DNA of 64,000 nucleotides from Pseudofabraea citricarpa (Eukaryota > Ascomycota > Leotiomycetes > Helotiales > Dermateaceae): NCBI GenBank assembly GCA_029641185.1, contig JAPWGK010000025.1, positions 124,001 to 188,000 of the forward strand, written 5' to 3'. A program made the translations under genes and the position numbers. The notes under the pieces were generated by a model that made no database searches, was not told the origin of the DNA, and was given only the letters and a program-made list of their open reading frames with translations. The first letter of the stretch is position 1, and every line of letters starts with the position of its first letter. Positions 35,442 through 47,497 of this stretch are shown here, one piece after another.

Positions 35442-38138
35442 ATGGAGAAAGTAGATATCAAAGAGAAGAATGCTTCAGCACAGAGCTCACCGCACAACTC
35501 CGGACCGCCTACGTTACGACGAGTGCCGGGCTCTTGTGACTACTGCCGGAGAGTGAAGGTATTCCGCTTCGTCCCGTATTTTTTGAAGAGCGATGATTAA
35601 TCATTGTCTTCTGTTGACTCTAGGTTAGATGCGATAGGCAAGGCGATGGACGATGTGTACAATGCATCTCTCGTGATACAGAATGTACTCGTACTATTAT
35701 CCCCAGGAAGCCGAAACCAAGAAGGTATGCCACAGTGCAACACTGAAAGCTAGATCGAGACTGAACTTTTAGGGTTGATAACCTTGCTTCTATGGAAACC
35801 AGAATCAAGGAGATGGAATCAATGATTTCAGCGGCCGTCTCTAGTTCAAAAAGCCGGGCTAATTCAATGGAAGAGCCAGATCCGTGCCAGCACGTGAATA
35901 TTGACCGCCAAGTTGAACTATCTGATAACTTGTCTATGATGATGATCAACGACCGCGGTTCTTCTCAGTTTGTGGGTAAGGACTATATCTCTCCTGAGGC
36001 AAACCATTGTTGGCCAAAGGCTCACCTTCCTAGGATCGTCATCTGGGTTTTCTCTATTTTCGCCACGTGGACTACGATGGATTTGGGAGAAGACAGGCAC
36101 CTCAAACCTCGACAAGCTAATATCACAAGTTGCTCAAATAGACCCAGGAACTTGGGACCAAGGAAGTTGGAGTGGATTTACGAATGTCGGTTGGCATCCT
36201 TTACCAGTCGATGAACGAGAACCGCTGCCAGATCGAGAGTCTGCTTTGGTATATGTTGAAGGCAAGTCAACTGATGGCCCGATTCACGGGATTATGCTGA
36301 CTAGTTTCAGCTTACTTCAACTCTATGAACTTAATCTTCCCCATCTACAACAGGGAAGTGTTCGATGAGAGATTTGAACGTCAATATTCAGAGGATCCAC
36401 CACAAGATTTGGCTTGGTATGCTTGCTTCAACGCAATCCTTGCTCTTGGGAGCCATGTTGTCAGGACTGAGTATTCTTTTGCGAACTCTTTTACTGAGTT
36501 TACTTTTTCCCCATTTCAGAGTGGTGAAGATTATACGCTAGAACAGAAATCATCCAAGTACTTCCGTAATGTCACAGGGGTCTTCACACAATTACAATTC
36601 GGGAGTCCAAGTTTATTAAGTTTACAGGCAATCATCACAATGGTAAGTCTCCAAGACTTCAATTCACGGGAGTTTGCTTATGTCTACCAATAGATCTTTA
36701 TGATTCCTTGTTCTCACCATCCAATCACTCTACATACTGTGTCAGCCACAGCAGTGAAACTGGCCTTTATTGTTGGACTTCATCGAAGCTTAGAGGATTC
36801 TCGAATCTCAAAAGAAGAGGTTGTAGAGCGACGCAATACCTTCTGGACGCTTTACATAATAGACAAGTCCATTGCGCTTCAAAGCGGAGGTCCACCGATC
36901 ATACATGACCAAGATATAGGAGTGCCATTGCCCGATGCAGATATAGATGTCGAAAGGTTCTCCAAAGGGAAGAGAGTTTACAGCACGTTTAGCCAAGCAA
37001 CCAGGCTCTCTATGATCGAAAGTAGAGTACACAGCGAGCTCTACTCAGCAAGATCGCAAACCAGATCTGTTTGCCAAAGATTGAAGTCGATAAAAGAACT
37101 CGACATAGAATTACAGAAATGGTGCGAGTCAATCCCTATTGCTATCAGACCGGGTCAGGAGATCGTTTGCGACGACCCGCAATTAATTCCTGTCATAATC
37201 ATGCATTTCTCATATTACAATTGCCTCACAACAACACACCGAGCCTCTAGCTATGGCGGTCCCTGGACTATCGACGGCAAACATGAAAATCTTAATGATC
37301 AAGAGCTCGAAGTCGTTCGGCGTGGCGAGAAAGCTTGTGTTGAAGCAGCTCGAAACGTTGTTGATCTGCTTGATTGCTTTGATGATGAATCTGGACCACC
37401 GATGACATGGTATGTTTTAAAGCAATAACACAAACAAATCTAATGACTCTAGGCATGTTATTTCACAACCGATGGCTGCTTGTCTAATCCTATTCGCCAA
37501 CATCTTGCAATATCCGCATGATCCAATGGCTTCTTCAGATCTTGACCGTATCAACTCAATTGTCTCTAGATTGGGACAGTGGGTTATTAAAGCTCATCTT
37601 TACTTTGCAAGTGCTACATTGTGGATATTTTATGAGCTTTACAAGATCGCAGATCTTCATCTCAGGAAAGTTAGGGAGAACCAAGGCGAGGAGAACAGCA
37701 ACACGACGCTGGTTGAGGATGATTCAGCCATTGATGATTCCTACTTCGAAGCCAGCACCCCAAAACGACGCAATACCGATCCATCAGACGAGGACAGCGA
37801 AGAATCGTACGAAGGCTCGAAGACTCCTGAACAAAACACCAAAACACCTTCTCAATATGAGAACACTCCGGTAAGTTACCGATGTCTTCGTGCTTGGTTT
37901 TAAACCCTAATGCGTCCGTCCATAGTCGTTTCATTTGTCCCATAATGATTCCATCTCGCTGCCGTCTACATCACAAAATCCTACCCCCAGCTCGCAGGAT
38001 CAAGGCTTCAATGACGAGATGGTTGTACTTTTAGATCCACAAGATTCGCTAGAGGGAAGGTTTGATTTCGTGCCGTACGATTCTTTTTTTCTGCCCATGG
38101 ATGTTCACTGGGAAATGCCGGTCTCTGAGAAGACCTAG
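35442..38138 (+). CDS. Zn2Cys6 fungal transcription factor
   Basis: Eight exons: 35442-35558, 35624-35724, 35773-35975, 36034-36261, 36311-36642, 36694-37409, 37453-37870 and 37926-38138; 775 residues. The Zn2Cys6 DNA-binding cluster is split by intron 1: CDYCRRVK-VRC, then CVQC and C60 (Cys 32, 35, 42, 50, 53, 60), followed by a basic linker (PRKPKPRR) and a coiled-coil-like segment (NLASMETRIKEMESMISAAV). The fungal transcription-factor middle homology region covers much of the rest: YFNSMNLIFPIYNREVFDER, LHRSLEDSRISKEEVVERR, then FWTLYIIDKSIALQSGGPP. The acidic, Ser/Pro-rich C terminus may activate. Intron 4 (36262-36310) is a GC-AG intron with donor AG|GCAAGT. Targets are unknown; no enzyme cluster lies immediately beside it. 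Confidence 0.93.
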
Positions 38139-40131
38139 ACGGGAATGCGAGGCCGGATTGGGAGCTAATGTTTTTACTGTATTATGAAAGATCTCCACTG
38201 GGTTGGTTGGGGCCGGGAATGGCATGGTGGGGAATAGAAGCTTTGGTGGATATCAAATCCTTTAGATGAAATAAATGTATTTACACATATATCAGGTACC
38301 CTGACCTTCTCTTGTTTGTTTATTTGAATTGAAAAAAAAAAGGTGTTGAGTGATCTTGTTAAACAGCTCTCATTACTATGTTCGAGACTTAGACATCCGA
38401 CGAGAAATTTATCCTCCTGCAGATATTCTTTTATTTTCTCTCCATATATGTACTCAAATTCCATGACCGCTTTATCCACCCAAATCCCTCTCTATTGTTA
38501 TGGAATCATCCCAGTTCGAAGTAAAATTCCGACGATGAGACAGATAACAGATATAGGCCATGTCGACTATAGTTCAGGTATCGTCAAGATGTCTCTCGAG
38601 TTTAGTGCGAGGTGAAGGACGGATGATGGCGGGAAAGGAGGAAGGGTTCATAGGTGGCAAGAACAGGACAGTCCAATGTTGTATTGAAGTGCAGGGCGAT
38701 GGCGTTTGCTTCTTGCGTGAATGACAGAGGTTTGTGAAGCTCCAGAACGAGGAAGAGAAAACAAAGAGAGTGTGGTCTCAGGATACCTCGTACATAATGA
38801 TGTCACAAATACGAAAATCACGAATACGAAAATCCGAGAGCTAAATACTCCTCACTATCACATGCTCCATCTCAACTCAACTTGGTCATCTGAGAGTACA
38901 TAAATGAGACATCTTCTTGCAAAGAATTACACACCTAAAAAAAACCTTACCGTAAAAGATGTTAACATCGATGACTCCTGGTCAGAAAGCAAAGACATCG
39001 GAAATCGGAATGTGGGGGTTACCGGTGGTTTAGTGAATTCAGCGGCCTCCAGGATCCAATCTTCATTCCGGCACTTGGCAAGCAAACTTTAACAGAGCAT
39101 ATGCACTGCCCACGCTCTACTGAAGGCCATGTGGGGAATTGGGATACGTGGAAAACATAGATATGATGATACAACCCAAAGCTCAATGAGTCAGACTACT
39201 TTAATAGGGAGATGATATTAGTGAAGGAGCTGAAAATCTTCTTCCGTTCAGCTGAGTAGGCGCAATGCAATAGATGTCTCGCAGATTTCGCTAACCAAGT
39301 GCCGTACTGTAAAAATATTAGGGAAAACAAAAACTATATTGAATAATATGGCAGAATCTGCCATCGGTCGAATGGGTATCTAAGTCAATTTCATGCAGCT
39401 GAATCAGTACTGCAATTCAAGTCACTATAGCCAGTAACAAAATGCAATAATTCGATATTCAGTCAAGCATGATTAAGAGGGGTCAAAAGAACGTTGAAAA
39501 CTTCTTCAAATAGAAAAACACCTGTAAATTGACTATTTTAAGATTAGAAATTAATACGAATTTGGATGAAATATTAAATCTTCGTGGTAATAAAGAAAAG
39601 AAATCTGGGGAAATAGTACATTTAGGTCGTATTAGCCGCTTGATTTCTTTCAGCAACCTAGCCTAATGATAACTAATTAGCCAACTTAAATTTGCTATTT
39701 AAATACATGGACAACTCATGTACCTAGCCGAAAACACCTGTGTGCTGGTTAAAGTAGCTCGGTTTGAGGGAAGCATCGCGTATTTAAGCATCTTGCTGGT
39801 TTAGCCAGAATGGAATGCATCGTATAAAATATAGTATTACAACCCCTCTATGCTGGTTTTTTGCAACCCCTGCTTTACTCCTCTTTTTGTTGTTATCAAG
39901 CTTATTCTTGAGTTACATTCACTACTCTTCAGGTACTAGATCTATGTTCGAAAGTAGGATAAAGGAGAATGTGGGGAACGGCACCGTTGATAAAGTAAGG
40001 AGGTGAAGTATATATGAAGCCTTCAACATATTTTGAGAATGATGAAATAGTTAATCCTCGTTACATCATTTTGAGTCCCTAACTTTCAATCACGGCAAAT
40101 TGGAATACAACTTTTGCTTCAATTCAGCATA
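38139..40131. other. Intergenic
   Basis: About 2 kb without a supported gene; AT-rich from about 39,200 to 39,720. A 63-codon frame at 39815-40006 (ATG, hydrophobic) has no family features and is probably chance. The end is the SGNH gene promoter. Confidence 0.5.
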
Positions 40132-40996
40132 ATGAAATATCTGTACAATCTTTTGGTAGTGGCAACCCTTCTTGGGTCTACTATTGGCCAAACAAAGCTC
40201 AAAATAAGTAGGTTGAAGCACTCATTGCCGATCGCTTGGCCTGCAAACTAACAAGAAGTCTCGAGTGCCCCTTGGAGATAGTATAACTGAAATCACTTGC
40301 TGGCGAGCTACGGTATGGGATAACCTAGCAGCAGCTGGGTTGACAAGCCGAATTCAGTTTGTGGGCTCAATGACAAATAATCCACAAAACTGTGTAGCTC
40401 AGACTGCTGGATGGGATCTACACCATGAGGGCCACAGTGGGTATCTCGCTATCAATATCGCAAACGACAATCTGCAAGGCTGGCTTGCCTCTGCGAAACC
40501 TGATGTGGTTATGTTCATGCTGGGTACCAATGATGTTGCCCAGCAATCACGCCCTACTTCCGAGATCACAGCTGCATATACCAAGATGGTTGGGCTAATG
40601 CGAGCTAGCAACCCAAATATGAAAATCATTGTAAGCTGGGAACTTTACAACTCTCAGATGACCTCCTGACTTCTCTATTAGATCGATACTGTCATTGCAC
40701 TTCCTTTTGCCCAAGCAAGAATCACGGAACTCAACAACGCAATTCCAGCATGGGCGCAGTCTCAAAATACCACCGCCTCGCCTATCTACATTGCCGACTG
40801 CAGTACAGGATACACTTCGGCAATGCTGAGGGATGGGGTGCATCCGAATGCACAAGGAGACGCCTTGATCGCGTCACGAATCTCTCCAGTTCTGATTGAT
40901 GTGATCAACAAAGCCCTTACTCCTGCTCCAAGTACCACTCTCTCAACGGTTGTAATTCCGGCGGCTGCAACGCCCAAGAGTGATGCAACTTCGTAG
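40132..40996 (+). CDS. Secreted SGNH hydrolase, CE3-like esterase
   Basis: Three exons, 40132-40207, 40266-40630 and 40682-40996; 251 residues. Signal peptide MKYLYNLLVVATLLGSTIGQ. The four SGNH blocks are present: MPLGDSITE (nucleophile Ser31), GHSG, MLGTND and DGVHPNAQGD (catalytic Asp and His). The form PLGDSITEITCWR and the short length fit carbohydrate esterase family 3 (acetylxylan esterases), which remove acetyl groups from plant xylan outside the cell. Intron 1 (58 nt) splits the Met codon of IMPLGDS; its donor is GTAGGT, with ACTAAC before the acceptor CGAG. Choosing the nearer AAG acceptors would break the motif's frame. Intron 2 is GTAAGC...TTAG, 51 nt. The C terminus is Ser/Thr/Pro-rich with no binding module. 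Confidence 0.9.
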
Positions 40997-43060
40997 CCTA
41001 TCGCAGCTACTTATTGGGTCCAATGGTCTGAATGTTGTGACCGAAGGAGCTGTACTTGCTTGGGATTTTTAAATGTCGGAACGGCTCGGCACATGGTAGC
41101 ATTCTTCATACCTAAAAGATTTGATTCATTTCTAGTTAAGCAAGAAACAAAATATTTTCAGTCCTAACCACACGAGCTTTACTAAAGTGAGATTTATTCT
41201 CGTTTGATCGAACAGACTCACAAACTGGTCAGGGGCACATGCTCATATGAGCGTAGAAATGCGTCAAATTTATTTCCTATACTGTGCAGAGAGATCACCG
41301 CTTTTCATACTTGCTATCATGTTCCTTGCCACTAGACCCGCTAAGCCTTGTATCCAATCCTCCACCACGCTCACTAAAATAGAATGTCTTTCGCCATCCC
41401 TAGCATAGTTTCTTCAGCAAAATATTGCCTATGTGTTTTTGCAGGCTTTATTTGACCCCTTGAAAGCTCACGTCAACCCCAGGCTAGAAAGTTGCCATTA
41501 ACCCGATTTGATGAGGACCGTAGTTCCAGCTGGCAAGCAAGATTCTCAACAGCCAAGTTGCCTGAGAAAACGCAATACATGACTGTTACTACTCTTTCAA
41601 ACATACAAAATACATTGGGCTCTCAAACCAGTGCATCTTAACAGCTTCTAAATCTTTCAGCTAGAGAAACGCAATGCATACTACAACGCATGACTGGCTC
41701 ATCTCTCCATAACCCAGATGAGACTGAATGCTGAGCCTAGAGCCAAGTCTTTGCATTACTGGTACGACAAAACAAGACTTGCCTACAGCAGAATCCAGGG
41801 CGGATCATCAGCGCAAAACTGCGCTCGGCTGCTAGCAATGGATGTACCGGCGTGCCGCTTGGGGTCCTACGTAAATCGTTCTATACTTCTCCTTTTACCC
41901 AAACGCTTTTTGGCTATGCTAAATCCAGAAAGAGCCATTCTCTTTTGCATCTGCATAGCACAGAAAATCTGAGTAGTCCACGTACACAAAAAGTGATCAG
42001 ATTCATGAATCGTGACCGGATTAGATTTATTATCCAGGTATTCTAATCACACTATAAATTAAAAAAAGAAAAAGAAAAAAAGAAATCAAGTGAGTTTCAC
42101 AAGACATTTTAATATGCAGACTACTCAACTTGATCTACCCTAAGTGGGTCGCGCCCTTAAAGGAGCAATTGCTTGTTCTCTGTTATGGGATGAACATGTC
42201 GGCTATGTCCGTCACACGAGTTGCAAATATGGCGTGGCACTTTGTAGGCAGGATACATAGTTGTGCTTGTCTGGTAGGTGGACAGGTGGACAGGCTATGT
42301 ATCTGTACACGCAAGCTCCTGCCGGTATCTAGGATTTGGTATAAATAACCAACAGTCAAGCATGGCGCTAGAAGAGGCCAGAACAAGCCCCGAACTAAGC
42401 CCAAATATCGGTGCACGGTAACTGGATGATGCCGACATTGTGTCGCTAGAGCATTTGCATCACAATAATCAGTTTCATCGGCGGAATATGTCTAGAGAGC
42501 AATTGAATCTCAATTGCTATCAAACCCAGAGATTTGACTATACTTTCAACTCTGCACTCTACAATTCAATACCGACTTAATCTACCTATTTAAAGACTAT
42601 TAAACCCCCAAATCAAGCCTGATAATCGGTAGACCCGGGCCGACACATAGCTGAGAGAGTGCTCGCTAAGCGTAGCGAAGTGTGCCATAACGCCGAGCAC
42701 CGACAATTGGGAAGTTTATCATGACTAGAGCCTCCTTCATTTCTTGGTATCCTATTGCGACCCTAGAGAGGAAAGAATTCTTTTCTCGTCATTCTGTGCT
42801 CACCCCAGCCACAGGATTCGTCACCCATCTAAAAGATCTCCAACCTTCAATCTGCCCTACAGGAAAAGAGTCGTCTACCACGTCAGGGTGGGTGGACATC
42901 ATCAACCGAGCCACGAAGGATGGCAACATGATGAAGGTATTCGAAGATATAATGTCAACTCATTCCCTAACTCCAGTCTCTTTCCCTCCAGTACAGCTTT
43001 GTCTCAACAGCAAACTGTACTATTCATTCATTCTTCCCTTTTCTTTAAGTCTCATCTAAA
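40997..43060. other. Intergenic
   Basis: About 2.06 kb without a supported gene. An A-rich run (A tracts broken by single Gs) lies at 42060-42087. Frames at 41718-41972 and 42721-43059 have no domain; the latter is the leader of the next gene. Confidence 0.5.
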
Positions 43061-44929
43061 ATGCAGTTCCGTTCTTCTCTTTTGCTGCCTTTGGCAGCCT
43101 CTGTGGTCGCAGCCCAGAACTCGACGTCGACTACTAATTCTACGATGCCAACTGTCACATTGGACTACTGTACAGTTTCAGCAGCGGCTGCCAACACAAC
43201 TGTCGGCTACTACAAATACCAGAACATCCGATTTGCAGCAGTTCCCACAGGCGACCTTCGCTGGGCTCAACCTCAATGGCCGCCTGTCGAGACCGAGGTC
43301 AACGATGGTTCCTTAGCAGATGCCGACGTAGCTTGCGACTCGGCCGAAGATTGTCTGTACATGGATATTTGGGCACCAGCAAATAGTGCAGGAAAGAGTC
43401 TCCCGGTCATGGTTTGGACATATGGTGGGGGGTTCACCGGTGGTAGCAAGTCACAAAACACTCCCGAGGGTCTTTTTGACTTGAGCACCGATTTCATTTT
43501 CGTTGCCTACAACTACAGACTCGGTGTTACTGGCCTTGCCAACGGTCCAACCTTGCTCCATGAGGGAGGAACCTCGAACACCGCTCTGTGGGATGTTCAG
43601 CACGCATTCCAGTGGACTAAGAAGTACATCAGCGCATTCGGTGGTAATCCCGATCAAATCACTGGTGTCGGTTTCTCTGCTGGTGGCTCCCAGACTTTGT
43701 TCCAAACAACCGTACGAATTTCCGCCGAGACTTTCTAGGGTGCACAATGCTAATATTATTTTACAGAGATTTGGAGGTCATGCCGAGCAACTATTTAACC
43801 GTGCCTATGTTATGTCTCCCGGTTTTGTTCCAGGCGCCGGCCACTACACTTCAGAAATGTTCTGGCAAAACGTCTCATCGGCCGTCGGATGTGATGGTGG
43901 CCATCTAGACTGTCTCCGCGAGGTTGACTTCGATACCCTCAGCACCGCAGCTACTGAAATCACCTCCAACTACACCTACCAATTCCAACCTCGTGTTGAT
44001 GGTGATTTCGTTGCTGATACTTGTAAGTTAATTTACTAAGGAATTTGTTGATCAGGATGCTAATCATGAACTTGTATAGATGAGGCCCAGATGTACCAAA
44101 AGCGATTCAACTTCAGCGGCCCTGTTGTTATCAGCCACGAGCAACACGAAGCCAACGGTCAAGCATACACTGGCGTAGATACCACCGAAGATGTTTCAAC
44201 CTACCTTAAGATCTTCTTCCCTTCCATTACCGATGACATCATCGCGGAAGCTCTTGAGCTCTACCCAGAGGCCGATTACACCAGCCCTGGACTTCGATTC
44301 TCGGACATGAAGCAATCCTTCGATTTGACTGCTCACAACTTGGCTCTTACCCAAGCAATGGATAACCAGACTTGGAATGCTATGGTTGCTTTGGACTCCG
44401 CTACCCACGGCACTGATCAAAGCTACTACTGTAAGACTCACCTCCTGGTAACCTGGCAGAGACATGACTAATTCAATTAAAACAGGGTACAGCACGTACA
44501 CGCTCTCTTCGAGCGATACTACAACCACTACCACTACCACTAGTAACACCACTACAACTAGCTCTGCTGCAGTTGCCTCTTCAACCTCGTCCAATTCAAC
44601 CACTGGCTCCACTGTCGGAGGTGGTGCCGGTGGTGGCATGGGCAGCACTTCCGTCAACTCGACTATTGCCGTACGTATCATCGAATGCACATCTTTATGA
44701 CATTTACTAACAAATTTGCTAGATCATGATGCAAAAGTATCTCCTGTCATTCGTCTTGACTGGAGACCCAAACACAATGTGGGCAGAGGACAAGATCGAC
44801 TGGCCAATGTACAACAGCTCTTCCACACTTGCCACCACTCAGATCGTCTTCAACGACACCTTTTATCTCGCTGAGGACGACCTTGCCAACGCCAAGAGTC
44901 TTTTCTGGAACGAGGCGCTCTGGTACTAG
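43061..44929 (+). CDS. Secreted type-B carboxylesterase/lipase with Thr/Gly-rich insert
   Basis: Five exons, 43061-43711, 43767-44022, 44080-44430, 44486-44670 and 44723-44929; 549 residues. Introns are 52-57 nt with standard ends. Signal peptide MQFRSSLLLPLAASVVAAQ. The alpha/beta-hydrolase core is clear: NIRFAAVPTGDLRWAQPQWP, EDCLYMDIWAP, PVMVWTYGGGFTGGS (oxyanion hole), YRLGVTGLANG, ALWDVQHAFQWTKKYISAFG and GFSAGG with nucleophile Ser206. A Phe replaces the usual Glu of GESAGG. The C-terminal block MQKYLLSFVLTGDPNTMW is typical of fungal members. Between HGTDQSYYWYSTYT and that block lies an unusual insert of Thr/Ser runs and GGGAGGGMG (about residues 425-480), encoded by an ACT/ACC microsatellite. 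Likely role: hydrolysis of extracellular esters or lipids. Confidence 0.9.
44518..44560 (+). repeat. ACT/ACC trinucleotide repeat inside the carboxylesterase exon
   Basis: A near-pure run of ACT/ACC codons encodes the Thr-rich insert. Such microsatellites change length easily, so the insert may vary between strains. Confidence 0.7.
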
Positions 44930-46357
44930 AGTACTATTACTTATACCATAAGGAAGCAAATCAGAGACAGATTCAGATACGCTCTGCATGTATATATATA
45001 TGGGTCCCCCACACTCGCTTAAATAGAACCTGACTCTCCGTCACACCATCTGTATATATTTGTGGCTGTAATAAGATTGTCATAGCTGTTGTTGAAATAC
45101 AAAAAATGTACTATATCTAAAAAAAAATTTAAATGCCCTATTGTCTAAGTCTCTTTTATTGGACTGAATCTATCAACGTAGAATTTGGGACATGTAAAAC
45201 CCACTGAGGTAAGTGGGTAATTCTCAAAAGTATCGGAAATATCATCTTCAATACGACTAAACGTACTATCAGCAAATTTCTCTCCAACGGTGTCTTTTCT
45301 GCAAACAAAGATAATAGTTAAAACGTCTACTAACTGACTTGTGATACTCGTCGAAGCAATAAATTCAAACAAGCTACTACTAGAAACACTTGTGGCTTCT
45401 TTTTATCTCCTTCTTATTTTACCATACCGGATCGTCTCTTGAGATTGGCATAGGCTGCTCGCTTATCACCTGCAAAGTAATTGCTATCATTTATCACCTT
45501 TGCTATGCCACTTGATCGCTTCGCCGCGTTCATATAGCGGAACATTAAATGGATGGAATTGTGTTGGATCTTTTACAATGCACAAACTTTAACTTCCAAC
45601 ATGACATTGAATCGATCGCAGATAGTACCCTTAGTAGCGCAGTAGTTGAATTGGATTTGATAGATTCCGTGTCAACCTTCGCTTGTCACAACAGCACCGC
45701 TGACCTGGCAGCTAGCAAAGTTAGAATTGAATCATTCTTTGATTGCTTTGTAAAATTTTCTCATATAAGTCGCAATCTTATAAGCTACTTAAACGACATT
45801 CTAGTATTATTTTGAACCCCGGATGAAACCGCACAAATGGTCATTAGCTTTTTCTTCACAGGGCAAACACGACGAAGCTACATTAAAGAAGGATAGTTAC
45901 GTCAAGAGAAATTTGATATTATTCGCAGCCCTAAGTTCTCCCAAGATGTGATCTCCGTTTCAAATCTCGACGAAAAGATTCTAACATCGCTGTAGTCGAC
46001 ATCTTTTACCGAAATGGTGTTCTCGGTCGATAAGAGAGAACTTCATAGTGATGCAGGCTCATTTGTATGCATGCTTAAGCGACGAAAAGGGGCAGAACCC
46101 CAAACTTAGCGACAAGAAAAGGATTACTACTCCAGCCCAAGTCGTGTAGGAAGCCCAGAGCGACATCGCTGACTTTTCGACTCGGAGTTTCTTGTGGCTT
46201 GGAAGGTTCGGCAAGTAGCAGAGACGCAATTGCCGATGACCCCTCACGTGAGATTCCTTAATGTGGAGCCTATGTCATCTATTTTTCTTAGACTCTTCTC
46301 TCCGCATTTCCTCTTTCATTTTTTCAAACAATAGCATTCTTAAACTACATACTTACA
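44930..46357. other. Intergenic
   Basis: About 1.43 kb. Two short frames with true ATGs (45145-45372 minus and 45549-45815 plus) have no recognisable features. The right end is the promoter of the MetE-like gene, with TCACGTGA at 46244-46251. Confidence 0.5.
46244..46251. promoter_or_regulatory. TCACGTGA palindrome upstream of the MetE-like gene
   Basis: A perfect TCACGTGA lies 107 bases before the ATG at 46358. This octamer is the preferred site of the bHLH factor Cbf1, which in yeasts controls sulfur and methionine genes. That fits the methyltransferase downstream, but binding here is inference. Confidence 0.55.
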
Positions 46358-47497
46358 ATGGCACCACCTACCGGAGTTTATAGAGCAGATCACGTTGGGT
46401 CGTGGTTGCGACCCAAGGCTGTGCTCGAGGCCCGTCAGCAGTTCGCAGACGACAAGATCTCAGCTGCAGAACTCCGAAAAGTGGAAGACAAGTATATTCA
46501 GGACGTTGTGAGCAAGCAGATCGACAGCGGGATCCGTTCCATTACCGACGGGGAGTTTCGACGAGCCTACTTCCATCTGGATTATTTGAAGCAGCTCGAT
46601 GGCGTCAAAGTCACCGGCGCCATCAAGTCTAGCGGCGCTATCAAGAACGGATGGGCGCCACCGGTCCTGACGGTCGAAGGCAAGCTCGGCCACCCGAAGC
46701 CTATCCAGGTAGATGACTACAAGTACTTGGAAGCTACCATTGCCGAGAATAAGCCAGCTGGTGCCATGACTAAGGTGGCTATCCCATCGCCAACTATGGT
46801 TCACTTCCGAGGTGGTCGTGCTTCAATCGACATTAAATCTTATCCTGATCTTGACCTCTTCTTTGATGACCTTGCCAAGGTCTATCAGGAAGAGCTCGAT
46901 GATCTTTACAAAGCCGGCTGCCGATTTGTGCAGTTGGATGATACCAACCTCGCCTATCTCTGCGATCCCAAGATGAGAGAGCAAGCCGAGTCGCGAAACG
47001 AGGACCTCACTACTCTACCGAAGAAGTATGCCGCGTTGATCAATGCTGCCATTTCAAAGAGACCCTCTGATATGACTATTGGTATCCATCTCTGCCGTGG
47101 AAACTACCAATCTCAGTGGTTTGCCAGCGGTGGATATGAACCTGTTGCAGAAGTTCTGTTCAAGGATCTCAACGTCGATGCCTATTTCTTGGAGTACGAT
47201 GATGCACGAAGTGGAGATTTCAGCCCTCTGAGACACTTGCCAGAGAACAAAGTTGTCGTTCTCGGTCTTATGTCTTCGAAGAAGAACACCTTGGATGACA
47301 AGGACGAGATCATCAAGAGACTCCACGAGGCAGCCGCCTACTGCCCTAAGGGTCTCGAGCAGCTCTGTCTCAGTCATCAATGTGGGTTCAGTTCCACTGC
47401 TGAGGGGAACCAGCTCAGTGAAGAGGAGCAATGGGCCAAGGTTAGATTGGAGGTTGAGATTGCGAAGAGCGTTTGGGGAGATGACCTTTCCAAGTAA
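46358..47497 (+). CDS. MetE C-terminal-like cobalamin-independent methyltransferase
   Basis: Single exon, 379 residues, start context ACAATGGCACC. It matches the stand-alone family related to the C-terminal catalytic half of cobalamin-independent methionine synthase. The four zinc ligands are in place: His244 and Cys246 in GIHLCRGNY, Glu279 in FLEYDDARSG and Cys342 in SHQCGFSS. Also seen: ADHVGSWLRP near the N terminus, SITDGEFRR, and VQLDDTNLAYLCD. Full-length MetE is about 750 residues, so the N-terminal folate-binding half is absent. Members probably transfer methyl groups to a thiol from a donor other than methyltetrahydrofolate, which is not established for the fungal proteins. No signal peptide. 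A TCACGTGA box lies upstream. Confidence 0.9.
   Translation: MAPPTGVYRADHVGSWLRPKAVLEARQQFADDKISAAELRKVEDKYIQDVVSKQIDSGIRSITDGEFRRAYFHLDYLKQLDGVKVTGAIKSSGAIKNGWAPPVLTVEGKLGHPKPIQVDDYKYLEATIAENKPAGAMTKVAIPSPTMVHFRGGRASIDIKSYPDLDLFFDDLAKVYQEELDDLYKAGCRFVQLDDTNLAYLCDPKMREQAESRNEDLTTLPKKYAALINAAISKRPSDMTIGIHLCRGNYQSQWFASGGYEPVAEVLFKDLNVDAYFLEYDDARSGDFSPLRHLPENKVVVLGLMSSKKNTLDDKDEIIKRLHEAAAYCPKGLEQLCLSHQCGFSSTAEGNQLSEEEQWAKVRLEVEIAKSVWGDDLSK

Noticed and set aside
42060..42087. A-rich run that could be a retroposon tail
   Set aside because: No retroelement coding sequence or target-site duplication seen beside it; simple purine tract is enough explanation.
35442..44929. Possible metabolic gene cluster around the Zn2Cys6 factor, SGNH hydrolase and carboxylesterase
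   Set aside because: Genes are separated by 2 kb gaps, no backbone synthase or P450 is present, and the esterases look like independent secreted enzymes.
45145..45815. Two small frames with true ATGs (minus 45145-45372, plus 45549-45815)
   Set aside because: Could encode small proteins but show no signal peptide, cysteine pattern or splice support.
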